Below are positions 44,001 to 53,010 of a stretch of 64,000 nt of DNA, in pieces. How positions within the stretch are numbered: position 1 is the stretch's first letter; the number at the start of each line of letters is the position of its first letter. Source of the stretch: Panorpa germanica (Eukaryota; Arthropoda; Insecta; Mecoptera; Panorpidae); the NCBI GenBank assembly GCA_963678705.1, contig OY783214.1, positions 2,914,001 to 2,978,000 on the forward strand, read 5' to 3'. Both the position numbers and the translations under genes were made by a program. Under the pieces are notes generated by a model. The model saw only the letters and a list, made by a program, of their open reading frames with translations. It was not told the origin of the DNA and searched no databases.

Positions 44001-46469
44001 TCAATTAATATATTTCAGGAAGACCCTACGGCATTGATTGCAGAATATGAAAAATATCTGCAAGAAATCCGAGAATATTGCCAAAGAAATAAGGAATTAT
44101 GTCCTGATGTTTTTGGCTTCAATCCTCGGCCTGCTTCACCGTTACCTTATCGTGGACGATTATACTCAGCGCGTAAGATCTCTCTAACCTGCCAAACAAT
44201 AACTACACCTACACTTCTGAATCGTTCCTTATTAGAACCTCGAAAAGGAGGTCGTCTACGATCGCCTTTACCAAGTCCTATACCATCTCCAATATCTAGT
44301 CCTATTCCCAGTCCTTCTAGACATCGGTTTCATGTGTCTAGAGTTAATGAAAGTTCAAAAACAAATCAATCGAACTTAGGGTCGTCACCTTTGACTCCGC
44401 CATCCTTGTCTAGCTCACCCACCCGTTTCTTTCCTTCCGCATCGCGTTTTCGTGTTACAGTTATCGAACCAAATTCAACTCTTAAATCAGTAAAATCCAA
44501 TTCTATGTCGGCAAAAGTAGGTTTTAATTGTGAAGAGACAAAATCATGTGAAGCAAAAATTTCAAATTCTACATTACCGCAAGGTGATACAAATGACTCA
44601 ATACCAATTGTGAAAAATAATGAAGAACCAATAGATGTACCACTTCGCAATTTGGAAATTTCAGATACTACTAAATGCAATAGTAATCGATCTTTCAGTT
44701 TAAATGAAAGTCTAGATTCACCAGACATGGAAGTTAGTCGTTATATGAATAATAATCGTGTAATTTTTGGAAGTACATCTAGTCTGGAGGCATCAACTTC
44801 TAGTATGGAATCTATATCTACGGACACAACGAGACGGAGTTTGGCAGTAAAAGATTTGAACATTTCTATATCCTCAAATGATAGTTTTGATATGGATAAA
44901 CCATGTGCAATGTCTTCGTCATTAGATAGCAATGACTACGGACGTAATCATCCATTTCAAATGTCAATATCTTCTTTTGATAGTAGCGCTACATCCTTAA
45001 CTAACGAAATAAATAATTTGTCGATAAATTCTGCACATACTATGGATGACTCATATAATTTAAATGCTAGTACAAGTAGCCAAGATTCGTTAGGAAGTCA
45101 AATTATGGAACAAAGTAACGGTACAATGGAAAATTCATTGTCACCTATAAATCAAAATAGAAATGATACCATCTTATTCAATTCTAATCAAAATACTTTA
45201 ACAAGTACAAATAATGAATGCAAAGAAATTAAAGTGGCACCAGATACAAAACAAAGGCAGAGAAAAACTTCATGGGTAGCTCCAATTAATAACTGGATAT
45301 TTGATGATAAATCTATAAAGGAGGACAGACTACCAATATCGAAATCAGACACAAAGTTATCTCCAAAAAATACACATCTAAAATTGGATGAAAAATCGAA
45401 ATCTGAAGAGGGTAGAACTCCAAGTAGTTTAGATAAATTATTAAGTTTATTTCAACATCCTGGTAGCTTTTTTGCGAGATCAGCTCCATCAGAACTACCA
45501 TTACGAATAAATGAGAATCAAAAAATACCAAATACGCAGTTCACTACGAGTTTCATTAATTGGGCAACAGGACAAAGTGAAGTTAAATTAAAGTGTGATG
45601 ACGTACCTGAGCAAAGCATCTCAAGTTCTATTGCTGGTTCTAACGAAGAAGAATCTTGTACCGCAATAGTTGACAATAGCACCTGTATACATAGTACAAA
45701 ATCTAATGAAGATATTCCAGTGCTTAGACAACCAGTGACTGGTGAAACTTACTGTTCGAATGTTAGCGATAATGAAAATAACATTAAACTATATAGCGAT
45801 AGTGTAAAACGAAATGCAGCAAAACCATGTGCATTAGAATATAAAAATGACCTTATTTTGTCGGGAAATATTAATCAAACCGAAGAAATTAAAAAATTGG
45901 ATGAAGAAAATAGAAATCGAATGGAAGAATCACATATAAATAAAAAATTAAAAATATTATCTCCAAATATATCTCCAGATAATACCATTGATAGACAAAC
46001 GATAACATTCGTAGATTATTTACCAAGTAAAATTATAGAACGAATAAAAGAAAATATAAGCCCAGAAAATACAATTGTATCAAATTTTAAATTAAAAACT
46101 TGTCAAATTCTTGAAACTGTTGAAAAACAAAGTTCTGCAATAGAAAAGATGTCTAGCCTTGTTGAACCGATGAGTATTTGTGAGGAAAATGAAATTCAGA
46201 ATTTAGAGTTAATAAAAAATGAATTTCACAATGATTTAAATGACGTAATTAAAGAATCATTAGACGTAGATTGCGTAAATGCTAGTGAAACTAAAGAAAT
46301 GGATCATCAACCTCTGGAGAAACGTAATCTAGGAGAAATTACTCGCGATTCAGTGTACTCTTCAGAAAGTTTTATTGTAAATGCTTTCACGAGTCAAGAA
46401 TCATTAAAATCATTAGAATCTATAGCAGAGGATGTGTTTGATGAACCAAAAGAAGTACAAAAGAGTTAA
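32098..46469 (+). CDS. PPP1R37: PPP1R37-like protein phosphatase 1 regulatory subunit (leucine-rich repeat)
   Basis: Eleven coding exons: 32098-32302, 39953-40050, 40279-40545, 40786-40936, 41326-41471, 41546-41708, 42301-42381, 42715-43067, 43340-43528, 43611-43730 and 44019-46469. All junctions are in phase and give about 1407 residues. PPP1R37 (LRRC68) binds and inhibits protein phosphatase 1. The PP1 docking motif RVSF is at 45-48, followed by GYLEPANPWAL as in vertebrates. Leucine-rich repeats follow (ALFDM-type helices, LRELWLANNDL, IMWNNRLT, RIDLRDNNI, LDLDERPRRLP). About 158 acidic and serine-rich residues (exons 6-8) interrupt the repeats. The 817-codon last exon encodes a disordered tail with a Pro-Ser run (SPIPSPISSPIPSPS), an RFRVTVIEP segment and many SSxDS stretches. 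The start at 32098 assumes splicing at 32066; an upstream in-frame ATG at 32050 would add 16 residues. AATAAA lies at 46478. Confidence 0.9.
33380..33570 (+). repeat. Very decayed MITE-1 right half
   Basis: 'acactctgttttataataca', 'acatgacgtcag', 'aattgtttatatcttgatat' and 'aataattgatcatttgttg' follow the MITE-1 order loosely. It lies in PPP1R37 intron 1. Weak evidence. Confidence 0.25.
34010..34645 (+). pseudogene. mariner transposase remnant, internally deleted
   Basis: Translated pieces in changing frames match mariner transposases in order: TKERLDKYYGDFAPSI, then CGRTGTSDADRSGRP, then VKVREVAEAVGIST with HILN, then RWVPRLG. The sequence then jumps straight to HPAYSPDL.LCDYFLFPN, YFEGLEKTYYLEDIKKLEK and IELKGDY. 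The stretch between RWVPRL and HPAYSPDL is missing, so most of the catalytic domain is gone. Several stops and shifts break the rest. It sits in PPP1R37 intron 1 and is cut at its right end by a MITE-2 insertion. Confidence 0.8.
34647..34893. mobile_element. MITE-2 inserted at the mariner 3' end
   Basis: It starts CAGTAAACAATTTGGTGAAG and ends 'ccaaaatgtttattgcc', with the interior collinear to 4158-4397. It begins right after the last recognisable mariner codons (IELKGDY), so it landed in that element. One end has mutated away from the TIR consensus. Confidence 0.7.
35516..35791 (-). mobile_element. Possible Tc1/mariner C-terminal fragment
   Basis: A minus-strand open frame includes FLQKYLNLNGDYVKKW, which resembles the C-terminus of mariner-type transposases (C.ELxGDYVEK). 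Nothing upstream confirms the family, partly because a MITE-1 copy (35843-36465) separates it from further sequence. The call is tentative; a non-coding origin is possible. Confidence 0.3.
35843..36465 (+). mobile_element. MITE-1, near full-length copy (~623 bp)
   Basis: It starts ATGGGCTTGTGTCCTCATTT and ends ACATAGGACAAGCCCATT. Collinear with 7124-7761, with a small deletion after the left TIR ('caattgatgtt' instead of the longer stretch) and a 2-bp loss in the right TIR. It lies in PPP1R37 intron 1. Confidence 0.85.
36583..36800 (-). pseudogene. Unidentified coding-like stretch with internal stops
   Basis: On the minus strand one frame reads FLTDLLGSLYCRAFTK, a TGA, then VLEYKLPPNVRIYVDIHHE and continues for about 30 more codons (AGYDPNIINAAFD...) to a stop. 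The composition is protein-like and unlike the surrounding AT-rich DNA. I do not recognise the family. It lies in PPP1R37 intron 1 among transposons, so it is probably a decayed mobile-element gene. Confidence 0.35.
37835..38542 (-). mobile_element. MITE-1, long copy, inverted (~708 bp)
   Basis: It starts AATGGGCTTGTATCTTATGT (the right TIR in inverse) and ends ACACAAGTCCAT. It holds a ~70-bp segment ('gctagttgttatctctgtta' ... 'gacagaagtctgacaagttt') that is absent from the 638-bp copies. It is therefore either a longer ancestral form or a copy with an insertion. Located in PPP1R37 intron 1. Confidence 0.8.
38545..38935. mobile_element. Probable AAGGTAGT-family copy
   Basis: The right end 'ctctccgattgtcacgagaa' then 'aaactacctta' is the inverse of the left end of the septin-intron element. 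The left boundary is unclear; 'ctaccgattgtgatgcgaga' at about 38569 may be a decayed terminus. It lies immediately after the inverted MITE-1. Confidence 0.35.
42125..42200 (+). repeat. Dispersed repeat shared with RGS7 intron 8
   Basis: 'actgtatggagttcaagc' followed by 'ggagtcgg' is nearly identical to 63612-63640 in RGS7 intron 8 ('actgtatggagttcaagc' then 'tggagtaggt'). Both are followed by T-rich sequence and 'ccgaac' or 'ccgact'. The element family is unknown; only two copies were noticed. Confidence 0.5.
43189..43295. mobile_element. Short palindromic MITE in PPP1R37 intron 8
   Basis: The left end CAGAAATGTGTCTCAAG and right end TTAAGAGACATATTTCTGG are inverted repeats. The element is 107 bp and sits in the 272-bp intron 8. 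Internal 'ccagcttttccgccaatttg' matches the copies at 11123-11585 and 51115-51385, and partly 41036-41115 in intron 4 of the same gene. Confidence 0.55.
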
Positions 46470-49031
46470 ACTTTATAAATAAAAATGAGTTTTTATATGT
46501 CAAAAAGTGGCTTTAAGAATATCTTGTGATAAAAGACACAAATTGTGATAATATTTAATTGTGTAAAATATTTATTAAAAATGATATTTTAAATATCGGT
46601 GATTTGATAAATATTATGTTTTTTTTAATATGATAACTTTTTTTAGCGGGTTACCTTTTTCTTTATTATATTTTAATTAATTTTACGTTTTTAAATCGAT
46701 GTTTTAAGTACCAAGATTATCCTCATTTAAATTGTCACAAAATAAACAATGTTATAAAACATTTTAGGAATGAATTTAAAAAACTCAAATAATATAATGT
46801 TCTTAAAATATTTTAAAACGTGTGATATATCTTTTATAAATGAAATATATTTAATTTGATCTCAAATATAATCGATTTATAAAATCTTGTGCACAAGCAG
46901 TATTAACAAAGAGTGGACATAAAATGGGAGCATGGAAGATACACATTGCATACGAATTTAAAATGTAGCAGCTAAAAATAAATAGTTCATTGTTGCGATA
47001 TTATAATTTTATTTTATATACTCTTATGTACATAATGAATGCTATAATAATATGCTATTTAATAGCGCAACAAAAATAGTTACATTTGGTAAAGGAGAAT
47101 CGAATCTACTAATATGATCAATACTGCAGGTAACCCTCCTACAATACGATTAGAAAATTAGGGACATTTTTGTATAAATATAATGTACTTCTAAAATCCG
47201 TCACCAAACCACGAAGTTTGGGTAGGCAACAATTTTCTTTTTTCAAGATGTAAAGAAGTCAAACTTGGATTCGAATTTGATTTTTCGAGAGGATAGCACC
47301 CATTCAGTCGCCACCTTGAAAATAAATTTGTAGTCACTTGTATTGTTTATCTTAAAAATAACCCACAAAAAAAATGGAAAAATGAATCTTGAATGTGAAA
47401 AAAATTACTGTAGTATAGTCTATACATACATCATTTCATTTAAGATTTATTTTTGCTTATAACTTTTATTAATATAAAAGTTGCAGATAATATTATTACC
47501 TATAAAAAAGCTCTTTACAAAATTATTCTGGAAGTTCTTTGTTTCAGGGATAAACGAACACTGATGCACCCTTATTTTTAAGTTTACATTATGTTTACAT
47601 CATGAAAAATGAACATTCTGCACGGTTCTATACGGATTTTCCTAACTATATGCAACACAATTTTTATTTCACACAATTAAAAATTTACATTACACACTAT
47701 GGACATACAATATTGTTATAATTAATTAGTTAAACTTAAAAATTAAAAGATGTTTTGCATTGTTGTAACTGGGTAATATCCGGTGTAGTCACTTTTTGTT
47801 AATAAGGCTCTTTATATATTTTTTTACCTTTCTATACAATTAAAAAAATATTAAATGCAATTTTTAAAACAAATCTGATAAACGATACAAATTTGTTAAA
47901 ATTCAATTTGGTGTCATTAAACCTCCTGTATTGTCGATTAAAAAATTAAATTTGTAATTTTAATAAAAAACAAATAAAAGAAAATTTCTAAAAGGAAGGT
48001 TGGATGCTTTCTAAGACCTGAAACTTTGCGCAGCTCTAGTAATATACTCGTAGTCCAAGACATTTCTTATGCAGAATTGCAGGAATGAATCTATCGTGTT
48101 ATATTAGGGTTACCTGTATACATTATATATATATTTATATAAAAAACATTTACGATTTTCTTTAATAAAAATCATCATTTTGTAGCTCGTAGTACGACAG
48201 CGTGCGCACAGCAATAGAATATTTGCATTGGAATTCAGTTTTGGATCAAATTAGTGGAGTAGGTGTTTTGACAATCAAAGTGGACCCTTGTATATTTTTA
48301 ATCAGTATTTTATAATTGTAATATATCCCTAACTTACGAATAAGACAAATAATATATATTTTGTACTTTTTTTTTAACAAATTAAAGATTTTTTTGTTGA
48401 TTTTTAATTTTATTTTATTTAAAAATTTTATAAATAGATAACATAATACTCACCATAAAAAGTTATGTTATAATATGTTTTGTTTGTTATTGTTTTATAT
48501 TAAAAACTATTTTTATAGCTAGTTGTATATGTACATAATAGTAAATCCATTTTTTATAACATATTTTATTTAAAAATGCAACAAATGGTATATTCATACC
48601 GGTAGCTTTTTGGCCAACAATTGAGACAGCTGGCATCAAAGGCACAAATACTAACTGGTGAGTTCTTCCTAATTTCTGATCTGTAGTTTTCTTTTTTTTT
48701 ACTGATTGTAATTTGCTATTTTTTTTTATTTGCCATCATTAAAAACAAGCAATTTTTAAATTAAAGGGACAATCAAGAAAGAAAGTGCTTTATTGAAAGT
48801 TATAAAAAGTATTTTTGAATGAGAAATTTAGCACAAACCTGCAGAAAGAATAATTTGCAGTTAAAAATATGATCGAGAAATAATTCAACTTATCAGTGCT
48901 ATTGAATGTTCTAGATAAAGTTTGATTTTGGAGCTCCCCCTGAAGAGAGTCTAAAATTGTTTTACCAAAACTGAGCGGACAAATATTTAACAATGATTTT
49001 CTGAAAAACAAAATTTATTATCCCACATCAA
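46470..49031. other. PPP1R37 3' UTR and intergenic DNA with a duplicated block
   Basis: Poly(A) candidates lie at 46478 and 46741. From 47190 to about 47640 a segment is shared in diverged form with 52556-53010 (see that entry). At about 48600-48652 a GGCA-containing stretch is followed by 'actgGTGAGTTC', a good donor-like site, but no matching open exon could be joined. No gene is supported. Confidence 0.4.
47190..47640 (+). repeat. Diverged repeat block, copy 1
   Basis: Shared landmarks in the same order as copy 2: 'aaatccgtcaccaaa', 'gtaggcaacaattttctttt', 'aagaagtcaaac', 'ccttgaaaat', and near the end 'gataaacgaa' with 'cccttattttt'. No coding frame. It may be an old transposon or a local duplication. 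Confidence 0.5.
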
Positions 49032-49480
49032 AATGGGTTTGTGAACTATGTCTTAATTTATATGAAATTGTGCAATATATTGAGAAAGTTTGCTACCAGG
49101 ACTTCAAATGTCCAATTATTTTTTAACAGTTATATATTAGAAGATATTAACAACTAAAATAGTCATTTTTTCATTAGTTTTTAAAGAGATACAACGTTGT
49201 AGAAAATTCCAATACATGTAACGACACGTCGCTAAGTTGTCATCTCTTTTATACAATAGTAAAGATAGTTAACATATAACATAATAACTTAACTATCCCT
49301 TAATAGTGCGACATGTTACGTCATAAATATGGCCGACATCTGTAGTGCTAAAGCTACAATTCAAATTCATAATTACATTTAGATATTTAATGAAATAGAA
49401 ACGCCTATATACATTTATTAACACCTATTTCAATCAACAATTAAAAAATCGACCCTAAAAAGGAGTTCACAATCCCATTT
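49032..49480 (-). mobile_element. MITE-1, old subfamily copy, inverted
   Basis: It starts AAATGGGTTTGTGAACTATG and ends AGGAGTTCACAATCCCATTT, terminal inverted repeats of the variant type. The interior shares 'ttaatagtgcgacatgttac' and 'atggccgacatctgtagtgc' with the copy at 24086-24528, so these two define an older subfamily. Confidence 0.7.
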
Positions 49481-50476
49481 TTGACCTGCCTAGCTAGATT
49501 CGTATTTTAAACCACTGTCCGCGTCCGCATGGTTTAAAGATATTCTAATGATTTTTGTTATTTTATAAATTGTCTGGAATTTGCGTCCTGTTCTTCTCTT
49601 TAGTATTGAAAATAAATAGTGTAATAGTAATTAATAATAATTGATCGATTTTAACACTGTCTGATCATGACATTTTTCTGTCCGGTTTTTATATCAGTTA
49701 TATTTTATTTCGTTTAAAGACTACTTCTTTCTTGATCATTCCAGTATCTACGATATAATAATCAAATTGAGTACACTTTATAGATACTAGTTATTGAACA
49801 GATTTGATTAATTAAAAAACTAATCGATTTTATTTAGGCACGACTGAAACATATGCTATGTGCCGGTTGCTGTGCTCATAGTTATCACAATAGTTGTTAA
49901 TTTGGACAGTTAATCGTTCGGTCGATTAAGTTCTACGAGGTCGGCAGAACGATTTACCGTTATTTCTGACCTTATATCGATTGTCCTGTTCCGATAATCA
50001 AACATCACCGAAATCATCATCACAGATAAACTGGTCGAATATTGTTTTCGTGTATATAGATGCATTCATTAATTACGACGAACGCAAAGATTCGGATTCA
50101 AAAAAAAAAAAATAAGAGCAAAAAAACAAAATAAAACTAAAATAATTTTTTTTTTAATGTGTGACGCCACAAGAGGGGAAAAGGGAAATAGTTCAATTCA
50201 TGGCATTTCTAATTACTCGCTCCTTTTTGCACGTTTTGTACCACTCAGCAGACCCTCTCCCACCTCTGCGTGTGTCGTAATTAATGATGATCCCTTATCT
50301 CAAAACGTAAGACTCGAAGATGTCTGACTAATGAATTCTACGATCGATATCTAAATACTAATCATTCTAAAACAATTTTTATTGTCTTTAAAATGTTACA
50401 AAAATAAATTTCCCAAATTAATTTATTTCTATTTAGTTTGAACGATGAAAATTTTATAATGAAATAAAAATTGCAG

Positions 50477-50763
50477 GGAAGGAAGCAGGATGTCTTCTCA
50501 AAAATGAAGATTATAGTGTGCAAAATAATAATGAATGTATATGCAGAGGAAAACATGAAAAAGTAGCTTCAGAAAACAATCATTTGTTATCTTCTTGTAG
50601 TAAAAGTAAAGAAATTAGCGAGAAAAACAATAAATTAGAAATGGTTGATGAATCTTTAATTGATGAAATTTTAGAAAAAATGTTAACATGTGAATATGAT
50701 AGCATACTTGAAGATTTATCTTATGAGGAATTAAAAGAATTATGTAAAGATCTCAATATATAA
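50477..50763 (+). CDS. Orphan 3'-terminal coding exon, acidic
   Basis: After a good acceptor (aaaattgcag, ending 50476) a frame stays open for 95 codons to a TAA at 50761-50763. It has no ATG near its start, so it needs an upstream exon ending in phase 1, which I could not find. The peptide has a small cysteine pair (ECICRG), a serine/lysine-rich part and an acidic amphipathic end, DEILEKMLTCEYD then LSYEELKELCKDLNI. I do not recognise it. It could be the last exon of an unannotated gene or an alternative last exon of PPP1R37, which lies 4 kb upstream on the same strand. Codon use looks genuine, but the gene remains incomplete. Confidence 0.4.
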
Positions 50764-51114
50764 AATAAAATGGATGAAAGGTACAAAATAACATTAAATT
50801 TAATATTAAATTAACATTATTAGTATTTTTTATATAAAATTTAAAAAAGTTCAAATTATTATAAATTTAATGAATGTTATCAAGAAAAATTTCTTATCCC
50901 CTTCGTTTATTTTAAGGAGGAATAATGAATACTTATTTGCACTGAAAGGGAGGGGTTAAGGAATAAAGCAACTGTGACAAATATATATATATTTTTGTTT
51001 AAAGTGTTTCTTACTTACAAGTTCTATGCCCTGGTAATAAGTTACATTTGGAGGTATCGCTATTTACCGTTATCAAACAAATTATTTAAATTTGTTTTTC
51101 TCTAAATAAATAGA

Positions 51115-51385
51115 CTAGTCTCAAATCTAGATGTATCTGAAATCTAGAATTGAGACTTAATACGGGAAATTGGTGGAAAAGCTGGTAAAATATTTTTTAC
51201 GATTAATTTGGGTATGCTGATTCAGAATATTTTTGTTTACCAGTCGCAGTTTTGATTATTTGGATTTCTATTTTAAAACAATGGCGGCTAAAAATAGTTA
51301 TGCGAATATCCCAGCTTTTCTACAAATTTTCCGCATTCAGTGATTTAGATATATATTTCTGGATAGTTGGATTTACAATGAAACT
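51115..51385. mobile_element. Palindromic MITE (CCAGAAAT family)
   Basis: It runs from 'agtctcaaatctagatgtat' to 'atatatttctggatagttgg'. 'acgggaaattggtggaaaag' on the left is the inverse of 'cttttctacaaattttccgc' on the right. The centre, 'aatttgggtatgctgattca', matches the TIM22 intron 3 copy. Boundaries approximate. Confidence 0.45.
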
Positions 51386-51596
51386 TGTCTGATCTACAAA
51401 TACATTTTAAAATTGTTTAAAGGCACTATTTAAGGCCACAATTCTGTTTGAAGAGTTTTTTTTTAAATATACAGTATATATATGTAATACATTTAATTTT
51501 TTGTGACAAATTTCTCATTAATAATTCCTAAAAAAGAAGAGCATGTATTAATATATTATAACCACAAACGTATTTGAATATGTTTACAACAACCAC

Positions 51597-51927
51597 AATG
51601 GGCTTGTGAACCATAACTAAATATCTATAAAACTATGCTACATATTGATAAAGTTGGCTATCAGTAGGACCTCAAATGTCCAATTTTAATATCTCATTAA
51701 AAAATTTTATTATATATTTACAATTAAAAGACATTTATGTCTCTATAATCACAGAAACCTTAACAAGCTTATGGCTCAGTGTGTATTTATATATCAAAAT
51801 GTCAAATATTATTTAGAGCTGTTTAGAGCAATGATATATTATGTTAGTTTCTATATTATGACCGTGTTAACTTGAATAGGAAATTAAGGAAACTGAAAAC
51901 CACTGAAAAATGAGTCACAAGTCCCAT
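51597..51927 (-). mobile_element. MITE-1, shortened inverted copy (~331 bp)
   Basis: It starts AATGGGCTTGTGAACCATAA and ends GAGTCACAAGTCCCATTAAT. 'tattgataaagttggctatc' and 'acctcaaatgtccaatttta' identify the right half, and 'tatcaaaatgtcaaatatta' the middle. The left half is largely deleted. Confidence 0.6.
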
Positions 51928-52555
51928 TAATGCAGTTTAAGTAAACATTACTTTCGTTACGGAATCGTATTGTGGAAATTACCCTAACATTTTTATGTTT
52001 AATGTGATAATTCTACTTAATATACTTTTTAAAATGTTTTAATTTTTATAGCAGTGGTGGGAACAAAAATTGTAACAAATAAATAGCAATATAAATAATA
52101 TATTTACAAATAAAATAAAATGTTATTATTTATTAATATTTTTATGTTAATTCTGTCTTCTTTTATAAAATAACTGAGAAAGCTGATTTTATTTTGAAAT
52201 ATACATCTGTATAAAAGTCTGATCCAAAGATTCAACAAATGTTATGTAAGTCGGGTAAAATTTGTTGCAGCTAAAGGATGAATTATATATAAAAATCTGT
52301 ACATGACTGATAAAAAATATTTTCTCTTAATAGATTTATAAATATAACTTAAATAATGATTTAAACCACTGGTATATGTGTATTGTCAAAATAATAATAA
52401 AAGTATATTGTATAAAAGTTTGTATATATTATAGATAAGAAATTTATTAGAGATATTATAAATAATAAATACCGAAATTGTATATATTTCATTTTGTGAT
52501 TTTGTATTACAGTAAAAATTTACAGTCAAATTATTATATTTTATTTGTTTATACT

Positions 52556-53010
52556 AAAAGAAATCCGTCATCAAAATGCACGGTATTTTGTGTAGGCAGC
52601 ATTTTCTTTTTCTCATGTACAGAAGTCAAACCAAGTTAGATTTGTGTGAAGGGAGTGTGTGACCCTTTGGTGATCTTGAAAATTGTAATCACATATTTCT
52701 TCTTGGAAAATGTACCTCCCACAAAGAATTTGTAATATGATTTTTTGTAGACAATAACATATCTACAACTTTTCTTAATAAGTTTATGTTGTAACTTATA
52801 ATTATAATAAGTAACAATATATCTTAAATTAAGCAGCTTAATGAGAAGATTTTTATATTGTAAGAATTACACCAAAAAGTTATTAAAAAATATGTAGATA
52901 ATATTACTTTTACAAATACTATTTCACAATTTTAATGAGCCTTATAGTTTTTAAAATAAACGAAGAAACGGATTACATCCTTATTTTGGGGCGGCTTATG
53001 CTCCAAAAAG
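52556..53010 (+). repeat. Diverged repeat block, copy 2
   Basis: It is collinear with 47190-47640 through 'aaatccgtcatcaaa', 'gtaggcagcattttcttttt', 'agaagtcaaacc', 'tcttgaaaat' and the closing 'ataaacgaag' with 'catccttattttg'. Similarity is patchy in the middle. The two copies lie 5.4 kb apart on the same strand. Confidence 0.5.

Noticed and set aside
44366-45531. Minus-strand frames inside the PPP1R37 last exon
   Set aside because: Antisense shadows of an 817-codon exon. Their serine/aspartate-rich coding strand produces apparent open frames on the other strand.
48590-48660. Possible exon ending at a GTGAGT donor
   Set aside because: One frame is open for about 20 codons, but it ends in phase 2 and cannot join the phase-1 exon at 50477. 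No acceptor context was found.
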